Shown piece after piece: positions 1 through 7,448 of a stretch of DNA of 64,000 nt. Every line of letters starts with the position of its first letter. Positions within the stretch are counted from its first letter, which is position 1. Source of the stretch: Pseudoalteromonas luteoviolacea (GTDB lineage Bacteria; Pseudomonadota; Gammaproteobacteria; Enterobacterales; Alteromonadaceae); assembly GCF_000814765.1 (NCBI RefSeq), contig NZ_JWIC01000007.1:908500-972499 (forward strand), read 5' to 3'. The position numbers were made by a program, and so were the translations under genes. A model generated the notes under the pieces. It ran no database searches. It was given only the letters and a program-made list of their open reading frames with translations, and was not told the origin of the DNA.

Positions 1-66
1 ACGACATTGGAATTAGGATTCTCCACAGACCTTTCTAAACCAGTTGAAAATTGTGATCCATTATAA
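1..66 (+). CDS. C-terminal end of an unidentified gene (cut by the window edge)
   Basis: Frame 1 is open from the first base for 21 codons and ends with TAA at 64-66; the last residues read VENCDPL. A strong terminator hairpin follows 28 bases later, which is what one expects behind a real gene end. Too little is visible to assign a family. Confidence 0.4.
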   Translation, partial: TTLELGFSTDLSKPVENCDPL

Positions 67-93
67 TCATTAAATGAAGTTGACCTGAGTTTA

Positions 94-129
94 TGCAAGG
101 CTTTTTCAAGCTTTGCATTTTTTATTTTA
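94..129 (+). terminator. Rho-independent terminator
   Basis: Ten-base stem (TGCAAGGCTT at 94-103 and AAGCTTTGCA at 108-117, one G-U pair) with a four-base loop, followed by a run of six T and a T-rich tail. It probably ends transcription of the gene that enters from the left edge. The rest of 130-384 shows no gene; it is AT-rich leader DNA in front of the amidase. Confidence 0.75.
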
Positions 130-384
130 GTGTCTAATTAGATCACTTGAAATAACCTTTATCCTGAGCCTAAGTACTGAGTAACTTGCCTGAGATGTTG
201 AAATTTACACAGTGATGATTAAGAAAGGGGCGTATCTATTTTAGCATTTAAAGAAGCGCTTCTGATAAAATTCAGCCCTAAGCATGATGATTTGTGCACT
301 TCACCGAATTAAAGTTCACTTACATTATTTATTTTACTAATATAATCTATATTAATGCAGTATGTTTGCTATAAAGGGCACGCT

Positions 385-1720
385 TTGAAAATCAGTTTAG
401 AATCCAAAAAAATGGTTAGCAAGTTCAGTTATAGCGATCGTTTTAGTTTTAGTGACCATCAATAGTACACAAGTATATGCTCAAAACGGGATAGAGTCGG
501 TACGGCTCTGGTCTGCCCCTTCAAGCACTCGGGTGGTTTTTGATTTAAAAGACAAGCCAGATTACTCATTTTTTAGTCTACGTTCTCCCAATCGACTAGT
601 GATTGATTTTAATAATAGTAGCTCTGAAATTAACTTTAAAAACTTGACTCAACGCGATCTCCGGGTCAAAAAAGTGCGTGCAAGTACACCTAAAAATAAC
701 GCATCAAAACGTATTGTTCTGGAGTTAGAAAGTACCTATAAGTTAGTTGTTTTCCCTTTGGCTCCAACCGGTCAATATGGTCATAGATTAGTGGTTGAGT
801 TACACGATACCGTCACAGCGAAACAAACGGTAAAAAGCAAGACAGATGAGGAAAATAGAGATGTTGTCGTAGCAATTGTCGCTGGGCACGGCGGTGATGA
901 CCCAGGCTCCATCGGGTATAACGGAAGCTATGAAAAACATGTAACATTAGCGATAGCTAAAAAGTTATCTGCTCAACTTAATGCGCATTCAGGTATGAAG
1001 GCAGTGTTGATCAGAACCGGTGATTATTTTGTCAGACATGAAAGAAAACCTCGAATGGCAAGAAAGCACAAAGCGGATTTATTGATTTCAATCCATGCAG
1101 ATGCTTTTACTTCTTCTCAACCGAATGGCGCCTCTGTATTGGTACAATCTGCACGAAGAGCGAATTCTGAGTTTACAAAGGTCATTGCTAATCGTGAAAA
1201 GGAATCGCAGTTGCTCGGGGGCGCAGGTGAAATAATCAAAAATACACAAGATGATAATTTGGCAGTGATCCTTGCTGATATGACCAAAGAGTTTACGACG
1301 CAAAGCAGCTATGTTTTCGCCACAAAAGCTTTAAAAGAATTAAAAAAAGTCACTAAGTTACATAAGAAGAAGCCGGTAGGGTTGAGCTTGGCTGTATTGA
1401 CGGCGCAAGATATTCCGTCGGTCCTGATTGAAACGGGTTTTATTTCCAACCCTAAAGATGAAAAAAACTTAAATAACCCAACCCATCAAAAAAAGTTGGC
1501 GGTGGCTATAACTAATGCAATTTTAAATTATTTTAATCAATACCCACCTAAAGGCTCCTTATTAGCGAGTAAAAACGTGCCAGTGCACAAGGTAGCAAAT
1601 GGAGAATCGTTATCGCTGATCGCACAGCGGTATAATGTTTCTTTATCGGCTCTTAAAAAAGAAAATGGACTGAAATCTAACATTATCCATGTTGGACAGA
1701 AGTTGACGATCCCAAAGTGA
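385..1720 (+). CDS. N-acetylmuramoyl-L-alanine amidase, AMIN + Amidase_3 + LysM, with signal peptide out of frame
   Basis: Periplasmic zinc amidase that cuts the amide bond between MurNAc and the stem peptide during cell separation. The order is an AMIN domain (septal peptidoglycan targeting), an Amidase_3 catalytic domain and a C-terminal LysM. Zinc-ligand motifs are visible: AGHGG, the Glu of YEKHVTL, SIHAD, and the Glu of LIETGF. The main frame is open from 401, and its first plausible start is GTG 452, inside what reads as a signal peptide (KKWLASSVIAIVLVLV then STQVYA). A TTG at 385, preceded by AAGGG with good spacing, reads MKISLESKK in another frame and joins the main frame only if one A of the A7 run at 406-412 is removed. 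I therefore place the gene start at 385 and regard the frame break as a sequencing error, slippage site or recent mutation. AMIN plus LysM is typical of AmiB-like enzymes, but the exact paralogue is not certain. Confidence 0.85.
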
Positions 1721-1809
1721 TAAGTCTGTAATTTAGCGCATTTTATAAGCATGCGCTGATTCAAAAATTCAAAAAGTGAATTAAATTCTGGTACATATTT
1801 ATATGCCCC

Positions 1810-2370
1810 TTATTTATTTGCAGACTTTAAGTTGCGTGTATTAAAGTCCGCTTTAGGGTGATATTCAATAAGGTTACCATGTGTATCCAATTCATATTCA
1901 CAACAGGCGTGAAATACGTCATTCAGCTCAGTTCTCGCTTTTTGCACTTGAGATTTAACCGTTGAGTAGCTGATAGATAACTCTTGAGCAAGTTGTTTTT
2001 GAGTTTTACCCTCCAGTTCAACTTCTTCCAGCAAAGATGCGCTTTTCTCTGGCAGCGCTTGAATAAATGGTCGGATACACTGTGCAAGCTCCATTTTGAT
2101 GTTTCTCTCATCAGGTTCGTACCATAACTGAAGAGTTTGAATATGTTTTTCTTGTCCATTTTTGCGGTAATAATCGATCACAGTATGGTGTGCAACTTGA
2201 AAGAGCCATGCTTTGATACTGCTTTTTTCATTTATAGTATGCATGGCGATGTGTGTTTTAAGTAGAACATCTTGCAGTAAGTCTTGTACATCATCTGGGT
2301 TAGAGACTTTGCTATGTAAAAAGGCTTTTAAACTACTTCTATATTCTTGCCAGATTTCATCTATGGTCAT
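1810..2370 (-). CDS. sigZ: RNA polymerase sigma factor, SigZ-like ECF type
   Basis: 186-residue sigma-70 family protein. Region 2 is visible near the N-terminus (DVQDLLQDVLLKTH, then KAWLFQVAHHTVIDYYRK, the -10 recognition helix). Region 4, with a helix-turn-helix (LEGKTQKQLAQELSISYSTVKSQVQKAR), binds the -35 element. The length and the DYYRK motif fit SigZ-type extracytoplasmic-function factors. No anti-sigma gene adjoins it. It lies 46 bases behind arsH on the same strand, but a perfect hairpin with a short T-run separates the two, so read-through would be partial. The start ATG at 2370 has only a weak GAGA Shine-Dalgarno sequence. The short C-terminal tail after region 4 (about 35 residues with several Cys and His) is unassigned. 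Confidence 0.85.
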   Translation of the reverse strand: MTIDEIWQEYRSSLKAFLHSKVSNPDDVQDLLQDVLLKTHIAMHTINEKSSIKAWLFQVAHHTVIDYYRKNGQEKHIQTLQLWYEPDERNIKMELAQCIRPFIQALPEKSASLLEEVELEGKTQKQLAQELSISYSTVKSQVQKARTELNDVFHACCEYELDTHGNLIEYHPKADFNTRNLKSANK

Positions 2371-2380
2371 ATTTAATTCT

Positions 2381-2409
2381 CAAAAGAGCAATAGTGGCCA
2401 CTATTGCTC
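2381..2409 (-). terminator. Terminator or attenuator between arsH and the sigma factor gene
   Basis: Perfect 24-base palindrome without spacer (arms GAGCAATAGTGG and its complement, 2386-2409). On the minus strand it is followed by TTTTGAGAATT. This has the form of an intrinsic terminator for arsH, with a short T-run that may allow some read-through into the sigma gene, whose start is only 15 bases further on. A protein-binding operator is also possible. Confidence 0.6.
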
Positions 2410-2416
2410 ATATATT

Positions 2417-3157
2417 TTAGCAGCATGAAACCTGCTTGTTTTCACTTGGTGTTTTTGATTCGACGATATCCGCCATTGCAGAGCTTAATTTCGCTTGCTG
2501 CTTAACGGGTGCTTTACGCTCGCTATATCTATCTACTAGAAAGCTTTTATGGTCTCGCGTCAAATAAGTAAATCGCATCAGTTCTTCCATCACATCGACC
2601 ATTCTATCTCTGTAACTGCTAGGTTTCATGGTGCCATCGTCATTAAATTCGTTATACGCTTTTGCCACTGATGATTGGTTAGGAATGGTGAGCATACGCA
2701 TCCAGCGGCCCAAAATACGCATATTGTTAACGGCATTAAAACTTTGAGAGCCTCCGCTTATTTGCATTACGGCGAGTACTTTACCTTGCGTCGGCCTTAC
2801 AGCGCCAATGGACAGTGGGATCCAATCTATTTGGTTTTTGAGCACCGCGGACATGTTACCGTGTAACTCTGGAGAGCTCCAAACTTGCGCTTCTGACCAA
2901 GTAACTAAGTCTCGAAGTTCTTTGACTTTAGGATGTTCTGAGTTTGCTCCATGGTCAAATAAAGGCAAGTCTTGAGGGTCAAAATATTTCACTTTAGCAC
3001 CCATATAAGTCAGTATGTTTCCCGCTTCGATGGCTGCTTTTTTACTGATAGAGTTAGGTCTGAGTGAGCCATATAAAATCAATACTTTTGGCTTTTGTGT
3101 ATTGAGTACGTTGGTTGGATATAGTAAATCGAATGAATGGGCTTTTAGATAGTGCAT
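2417..3157 (-). CDS. arsH: ArsH-type NADPH-dependent FMN reductase
   Basis: Flavodoxin-fold flavoprotein. ArsH enzymes use NADPH and FMN and oxidise trivalent organoarsenicals or reduce quinones and azo dyes in the cytoplasm. The FMN phosphate loop is visible as LYGSLRPNSISKKAA, followed by the family signature blocks WSSPELHGNMSAVLKNQIDW and QISGGSQSFNAVNNMRILGRW. Length fits ArsH (about 230-250). I chose ATG 3157 because GGAG lies six bases upstream; a longer frame reaches GTG 3181. The C-terminal tail ends in two cysteines (VSCC), which could bind metal. No arsR, arsB or arsC is nearby, so this is an isolated arsH, possibly used as a general quinone or oxidative-stress reductase. The partner on the same strand is the SigZ-like gene. 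Confidence 0.85.
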   Translation of the reverse strand: MHYLKAHSFDLLYPTNVLNTQKPKVLILYGSLRPNSISKKAAIEAGNILTYMGAKVKYFDPQDLPLFDHGANSEHPKVKELRDLVTWSEAQVWSSPELHGNMSAVLKNQIDWIPLSIGAVRPTQGKVLAVMQISGGSQSFNAVNNMRILGRWMRMLTIPNQSSVAKAYNEFNDDGTMKPSSYRDRMVDVMEELMRFTYLTRDHKSFLVDRYSERKAPVKQQAKLSSAMADIVESKTPSENKQVSCC

Positions 3158-3289
3158 ATACATCTCCAAAATGATTAACACTTATAAGACGGGAGAGTTC
3201 TAAAAAAGACGAAAATAGTTTTAATGCCCAACAAAAAATAACATTTTACATTTTATTTCTTTTTGTTTTATTGTTCTATTTGTGTGGTT

Positions 3290-3322
3290 TTTACCTTTTA
3301 TGTCATTGACATAAAAGGTAAA
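3290..3322. promoter_or_regulatory. Perfect 16-bp inverted repeat over a ribosome-binding site
   Basis: Left arm TTTACCTTTTATGTCA (3290-3305), one central T, right arm its exact complement (3307-3322). The right arm contains the AAAGG Shine-Dalgarno sequence of the GTG at 3325, so in RNA the hairpin would hide it. As DNA it is an ideal dimeric operator between arsH and the small secreted gene. Confidence 0.75.
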
Positions 3323-3324
3323 TA

Positions 3325-3547
3325 GTGATTAAAACGACACTAACAGCATTTGCTGCGACTGTGGCTACGTCACTGCCTACTATTTCAACTGCACAAGCAG
3401 CCACTTATGTTTGAATGTTATAAAAACGGTGCCTTCTTGTGGAATGAAGAAGCGTATAGCGATGCTTCTATTAACAGTGCATATTTTCGTTGTATCAATG
3501 AGGGGACTCACCAGATGTTTTTGGTGGCAAAGAGTAATCACATATAA
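3325..3547 (+). pseudogene. Small secreted Cys-containing protein, interrupted by a one-base frameshift
   Basis: GTG 3325, with AAAGG seven bases upstream, opens a frame encoding a clear signal peptide (Lys then an Ala/Thr/Leu-rich core ending STAQAATYV). It hits TGA at 3412-3414. The next frame, from ATG 3407 through 3547, encodes ECYKNGAFLWNEEAYSD and further residues with Tyr, Asn and two Cys. Removing one T from the TTT at 3410-3412 joins them into a protein of about 73 residues with a roughly 45-residue mature part. So this is a frameshifted gene, a sequencing error, or two overlapping coupled cistrons (ATGTTTGA). A good terminator follows. No family recognised. The upstream palindrome probably controls it. 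Confidence 0.55.
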
Positions 3548-3578
3548 GCCAACATCATCACGCTAAGCTATAAGTAAT

Positions 3579-3605
3579 AGAGCCATAAAATAGTGGCTCT
3601 TTTTG
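3579..3605 (+). terminator. Rho-independent terminator
   Basis: AGAGCCA at 3579-3585 pairs with TGGCTCT at 3594-3600 across an eight-base loop, followed by five T. It ends the small secreted gene at 3325-3547 and supports that gene being a genuine transcription unit. Confidence 0.75.
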
Positions 3606-3758
3606 ATGCAAAAACTGTGTATGTTAAGACAAAATTTAAGATAATATATTGTAATATGACCTAAGCTAGCCTTACCTAAATTAGCTTTTAATTAAAATGA
3701 GCATGATGATCTGATAGTTGTGTAAGTACGTATCGGGTAGTAAACAAGAGTGAAAAAT

Positions 3759-4145
3759 ATGAACAAACTAACGATTTTTTACGATGGTACCTGCCCTCTG
3801 TGCGTAAAGGAAATGTCTGCATTGATAAAGCGTGACAAATCAGGTCATATCAAAACAGTGGACATTCACAGTGATGACTTTGTAAATTACCCAAATATAG
3901 ATCCGACTCAAGCCAATTTGGTCCTGCATGCATTGGATGATAAAGGTCTTTTATTGTTGGGCTTGGATGTGACGTATCGAGCTTGGCAGCTGGTTGGTAT
4001 GGGTTGGCTATATGCGCCTTTGCGCTGGCCTGTGATTAAACCTGTGGCAGATAAATTGTATTTTATGTTTGCCAAAAATCGATATCGGATCTCTTACTTA
4101 TTGACGGGCAAATCACGTTGTGAAAGTGGTGTGTGCCGCCGGTGA
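3759..4145 (+). CDS. DCC-family thiol-disulfide oxidoreductase-like protein (DUF393)
   Basis: About 128 residues with the family hallmark FYDGTCPLCVKEM at the N-terminus: an Asp and a CxxC pair in a thioredoxin-like setting. A second conserved block, ALDDKGLLLLGLDVTYRAWQLVGMGWLYAPLRWP, follows. The family is widespread, small and poorly characterised; a role in thiol chemistry is assumed from the CxxC. ATG 3759 is preferred over GTG 3750 because AAGAG sits eight bases before it. The C-terminus carries two more cysteines (SRCESGVCRR). The next gene follows 21 bases on in the same direction and may be cotranscribed. Confidence 0.8.
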   Translation: MNKLTIFYDGTCPLCVKEMSALIKRDKSGHIKTVDIHSDDFVNYPNIDPTQANLVLHALDDKGLLLLGLDVTYRAWQLVGMGWLYAPLRWPVIKPVADKLYFMFAKNRYRISYLLTGKSRCESGVCRR

Positions 4146-4166
4146 ACTAGTTTAACAGGGAGTCGT

Positions 4167-4619
4167 ATGGACGAACTGCTTGTGCAGTCGCGTCTGCAAA
4201 ACGTGATTGACAGAATATATAAGATTACCTGGTTTTGCATGATTCAGGTTTCTATCATAAGCACGGCGTATTTCGTGTTTGATTTGTCAATCAACCCAGC
4301 GCAAGTGTATGTGGCGCTCTTTATTATCATACTAGCTGCTATCATTTATCCTATGTGGTTAGCGATGTTAAATACGGGTGAGAATAAAGCAATTGAGCTT
4401 GGCGTGAAGCTCAATGAGTCTCATCTTGAGCTGATCAGGTTGGAAGAAATTCGCACAATACGTCGCTCAGATATTCAGTACTTTAAAATCACATACGGCT
4501 TGTTAGGTAAGCAAGTCAGCGTTATTGGTAAGTCAAAAAATATAATTCACTTTGGCTATTATGCTTTTTCATCTGCTCAAAGACAGCAAATTATTGCTTA
4601 CTTGCAAGAGAGTGTCTAG
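4167..4619 (+). CDS. Small two-helix membrane protein of unknown function
   Basis: 150 residues with two hydrophobic helices (about residues 20-42 and 48-70) joined by a short loop, then a soluble C-terminal half of alternating strands (IRTIRRSDIQYFKITYG, KNIIHFGYYAFSS). The layout resembles YcxB-like or bacterial PH-like membrane proteins, in which two helices precede a small beta domain facing the cytoplasm, but I do not recognise a specific family. A GGGAG Shine-Dalgarno sequence precedes ATG 4167. It probably shares a transcript with the DCC-family gene upstream. Confidence 0.65.
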   Translation: MDELLVQSRLQNVIDRIYKITWFCMIQVSIISTAYFVFDLSINPAQVYVALFIIILAAIIYPMWLAMLNTGENKAIELGVKLNESHLELIRLEEIRTIRRSDIQYFKITYGLLGKQVSVIGKSKNIIHFGYYAFSSAQRQQIIAYLQESV

Positions 4620-4730
4620 GTTCTATATTACTAATTTATATAGATAAACTGGGATTTAAGAAAAAAATCACAGTCATAACAAGTCAACTATGTTTTACTT
4701 CAGTGAACAAAGCTTCGACTAAATAGATTT

Positions 4731-5792
4731 ATGAACAACACAGCTTATACGATTCTTATCGTTTCTATTTGCGTCATCGTACTACAGGCATGCACGTTAA
4801 GTTCAATTGAGAGAACCATTACAGCTCCTAACAGCATCAAGTGGCGATTGATGGCAACTTTACCAGCACCTTTACAGGAGGTGTATCCAGCTGTATTTGA
4901 TGGCAAAGTATATGTGGCGGGGGCATTTGAGAAAACGGCTCCAAATTTAGCTGTACTGGCACACCTATCGGCCTCTAAAAATACTTATGTGTATGATGTA
5001 AATAAGAAAACGTGGGAGTTCGGCGCATCACTGCCTGCACCTCGTCACCATTTAGGGCTGATAGCGAATGACGATGTGTTATTTGCTATTGGCGGATTTG
5101 ACGCAACAAAGCGTGATGCGTGGCAAGTAAAGCGCACAGTCTTTAAACTAGACAATATACATAATACATGGCAAATCGGTCCCGAATTGCCGATACCCAT
5201 GGGTGAGTCAGTGTACGGCGTGATAAATGGTCAAGTGCATGTTGCTGGTGGTCGAACTTTGAACGATGGTCAGTTGAGTGATACCAATGCGCATTGGGTG
5301 TTAAAGGGCGATACATGGCAGCAAGCTGCACCCTTACCAATCGCCAGTAATTCAGCAACATCCGTGGTGGTTAATAATCAGTGGTATGTAATGGGTGGTC
5401 GCATTAATGCGAAGGATTTTAAGAATTTAGATACTTTGTGGCGATATGACCCTGAGCACGACCGGTGGCACAATCTTGCGCCCATGCCACAAGCAAGTGC
5501 TGGGCTTGCCAGTGCTGTCATTAATGGTCATATCTATGCATTCGGTGGTGAAGAATATACCTATGTCACTAATAGCCGTGGTAAGCGTGAGATGAGCACA
5601 CGTACTTTCGATGGTGTTTGGCGATACAACCTGATGACTGACCAGTGGCGTACAGAATCGGTACCTATGACGTCAACACGCCATGGGCTTGGTGTGGTAA
5701 GCTTAAACAATCATATTTACCTGCTTGGTGGTGCAACACAGGCAGGGGCGACAGGGACTACTGCCATCGTCGAACGTTTATCTTTGCAATAA
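4731..5792 (+). CDS. Kelch-repeat lipoprotein (beta-propeller)
   Basis: 353 residues. The N-terminus is a lipoprotein signal (hydrophobic ILIVSICVIVL then lipobox LQAC), predicting attachment to a membrane through the Cys. The rest is a series of kelch units with the usual pattern of Gly-Gly followed by Tyr or Trp, for example VYVAGAFEK, LFAIGGFDA, VHVAGGRTL, WYVMGGRIN, IYAFGGEEY and IYLLGGATQ. Six such blades are visible, consistent with one propeller like N-acetylneuraminate epimerase NanM or galactose-oxidase-like proteins. No catalytic assignment can be made, and no sialic-acid genes are nearby. It stands alone on the plus strand and converges with the HxlR gene. Confidence 0.8.
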   Translation: MNNTAYTILIVSICVIVLQACTLSSIERTITAPNSIKWRLMATLPAPLQEVYPAVFDGKVYVAGAFEKTAPNLAVLAHLSASKNTYVYDVNKKTWEFGASLPAPRHHLGLIANDDVLFAIGGFDATKRDAWQVKRTVFKLDNIHNTWQIGPELPIPMGESVYGVINGQVHVAGGRTLNDGQLSDTNAHWVLKGDTWQQAAPLPIASNSATSVVVNNQWYVMGGRINAKDFKNLDTLWRYDPEHDRWHNLAPMPQASAGLASAVINGHIYAFGGEEYTYVTNSRGKREMSTRTFDGVWRYNLMTDQWRTESVPMTSTRHGLGVVSLNNHIYLLGGATQAGATGTTAIVERLSLQ

Positions 5793-5813
5793 AAAGCGAC
5801 ATAAGGCTGTATA

Positions 5814-6212
5814 TTATCGATTAATATTGGCAATGAGCTCATTGATTAAGCCTGCTTTGTCGCTTTGGGCACGCTCCACTAACTGGGTTGGTATAGTTAG
5901 CTCAGGGGCGTGCTTAGCACTCCATAAAATCATTTCTAAAAGAATAGGCAGCAAATCAATGCCTGACGCAGTCAGTTGATAAACTTTTTTTCGCTTGTCC
6001 TTTTTATCTGGCTGCTTATTAATAAGTCCATGTGTTTCTAGTTTTTCCAATCTGCTTGAAAGAATATTGGTGGCCATTTTCTCCTCTGAATTTTGTAATT
6101 CAGAGTAAGAATGTTTACCAAAAAACATCAGATCTCTGATGATCAGTAAACTCCATTTATCTCCAACATGATCAAGCACATTAGAGATAGGGCAGTCAGA
6201 GCGTTTGGTCAT
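5814..6212 (-). CDS. HxlR-family winged-helix transcriptional regulator
   Basis: 132 residues with the HxlR (MarR-like) fold. Near the start is the conserved CPISNVLDHVGDKWSLLIIRDL, then HSYSELQNS, ILSSRLEKLETHGLI (recognition helix and wing) and KVYQLTASG. The early Cys of HxlR proteins that sense thiol-reactive compounds is present. It is divergent from the NTF2-like gene at 6346, and the 133 bases between them hold a direct repeat that could be its operator. HxlR regulators normally control the adjacent divergent gene and themselves. Confidence 0.88.
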   Translation of the reverse strand: MTKRSDCPISNVLDHVGDKWSLLIIRDLMFFGKHSYSELQNSEEKMATNILSSRLEKLETHGLINKQPDKKDKRKKVYQLTASGIDLLPILLEMILWSAKHAPELTIPTQLVERAQSDKAGLINELIANINR

Positions 6213-6250
6213 AATGCTTCTCTTTGTTTGTTATGCCCCCATGATAAATC

Positions 6251-6288
6251 ACTTGCATTTTGCAATCAAATAATTTAACTTGCATTTT
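6251..6288. promoter_or_regulatory. Direct repeat in the HxlR / NTF2-like intergenic region
   Basis: The 11-base word ACTTGCATTTT occurs at 6251-6261 and 6278-6288, a period of 27 bases, in the divergent promoter region. It is a candidate regulator-binding pair or overlapping promoter elements (TTGCAT is close to a -35 box). Inferred from position only. Confidence 0.4.
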
Positions 6289-6345
6289 AAAAGTTAAATT
6301 CGAGGCGATTAAAGCCTTGGTTAAATCAAGTTTTAAGGGCAAACA

Positions 6346-6825
6346 ATGAGTACTCCACAGATCAATTTACAAGCGCTAACTCAATCTCACTGGCAAGCAG
6401 AGGAACTTGGTAATGCCCAAGCTGTGGCCGAGTTTGTGCAGATACTGATGAACGATCATAACTTTGACGAAGTCATCGCGCGTTTTGGCGCAGATCAATA
6501 CAAGCAACATAACCGCACCATGGAGGATGGTATCGGTGGTGTGGTAAAAACACTGAAAGACTTTGTGAAATTAGCACCTGAGTTTAGTTATGATGTCAAA
6601 CGTATGTTTGTGGATGGTGATCAAGTGATCATTCATTCTCATGCGACATTAAAAGCAAAGCATCGTGGTGATGATACAAAAGGCATGAACATCATAGATA
6701 CGTGGACTGTGAGAGAGGGTAGGTTGGTAGAGCATTGGGATGCGATACAGCCATTAGATTTGTCTATGCGACTGTATAACTTGTTTATGGGCGGTAAAAT
6801 TAACAATGCGAATGGGGTATTTTAA
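6346..6825 (+). CDS. NTF2-like / SnoaL-like protein
   Basis: 159 residues of the cone-shaped NTF2/SnoaL fold. Typical features are the helical start (NAQAVAEFVQILMNDHNFDEVIARF), the motif YKQHNRTMEDGIGG, and the strands VDGDQVIIHSHATL and IIDTWTVREGRLVEHWDAIQP. Related proteins act as small cyclases, isomerases or hydrolases of lipophilic compounds; no substrate can be read here. It is divergent from the HxlR regulator and probably its target, suggesting induction by an electrophile or aromatic compound. Confidence 0.8.
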   Translation: MSTPQINLQALTQSHWQAEELGNAQAVAEFVQILMNDHNFDEVIARFGADQYKQHNRTMEDGIGGVVKTLKDFVKLAPEFSYDVKRMFVDGDQVIIHSHATLKAKHRGDDTKGMNIIDTWTVREGRLVEHWDAIQPLDLSMRLYNLFMGGKINNANGVF

Positions 6826-6849
6826 TCTTGGTTCAAACGCGGTTATTAA

Positions 6850-6875
6850 GCCCACTTTTATTGGCTAAAGTGGGC
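6850..6875. terminator. Hairpin between convergent genes, probable weak terminator
   Basis: GCCCACTTT (6850-6858) and its complement (6867-6875) form a nine-base stem with an eight-base loop between the 3' ends of the NTF2-like gene and the AhpD-like gene. Neither side has a long T-run, so termination efficiency is uncertain. Confidence 0.5.
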
Positions 6876-6896
6876 AAGAACAGACGAATTTTATAG

Positions 6897-7430
6897 TTAA
6901 CTCGGTTTATGTTGCGCCTTATTTATCTCAATTTGATGGCAGGTTTTGCCATAGCCGAGCGCATATTTGAGGGTTGGAAATACGCGGTAGGTGCTGATGC
7001 TAAAGCTTAATGTGATTAGCCCAGGTTGACCCCAAAGTGAAACAATTTGTGTTTTGAGGTCATCAGCATCTGGGTCATGGGCCAGTACCAACTCGGTAAA
7101 ACGCATGGTAAGCGCTACCTCTTTAGGCACTTTATCTTGCTGGTTTTTTATAATCTGTTCAATAAGCGCCGCGTCTAATCCAGCTTCCAATGCCATATTA
7201 ACAGCAAGCTGTATGCAAGGCCCGCAGTCTTCATTGACGAGTGTGCGTATGCGTGCTGCAAATAACGGGGCAATAGGTACCTGCATGTTATGGGATGACA
7301 TGTTGGTGAACCCCCAATATTTGATAAAAGCGGCCAAATTAGATTGCAAAATATCTTCCATATATTGCACATCATAATCGTATCTTGATTTCATATCTTG
7401 TATCTGTTTATTAAGCAAAAACCTGATCAT
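6897..7430 (-). CDS. Carboxymuconolactone decarboxylase / AhpD-like protein
   Basis: 177 residues, all-helical AhpD-like fold. The redox motif CGPC is visible in LVNEDCGPCIQLAVNMA, the place where AhpD-like proteins carry their CxxC proton-relay or peroxidase cysteines. Upstream FAARIRTLV and downstream VPKEVALTMRFTEL fit the family. Such proteins act in peroxide defence or as small decarboxylases; which one cannot be decided from sequence. It lies 18 bases downstream of the MFS transporter on the same strand and is probably cotranscribed, under the divergent LysR regulator. Confidence 0.7.
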   Translation of the reverse strand: MIRFLLNKQIQDMKSRYDYDVQYMEDILQSNLAAFIKYWGFTNMSSHNMQVPIAPLFAARIRTLVNEDCGPCIQLAVNMALEAGLDAALIEQIIKNQQDKVPKEVALTMRFTELVLAHDPDADDLKTQIVSLWGQPGLITLSFSISTYRVFPTLKYALGYGKTCHQIEINKAQHKPS

Positions 7431-7448
7431 GATACTTCCTTTTATTAC

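Noticed and set aside
1721..1809. Terminator between the amidase and sigma genes
   Set aside because: AGCGCA and TGCGCT could pair across an 11-base loop, but no T-run follows on either strand.
4731..5792. NanM-type sialate epimerase
   Set aside because: Kelch repeats alone do not define it and no sialic-acid genes are nearby; left as a kelch lipoprotein.
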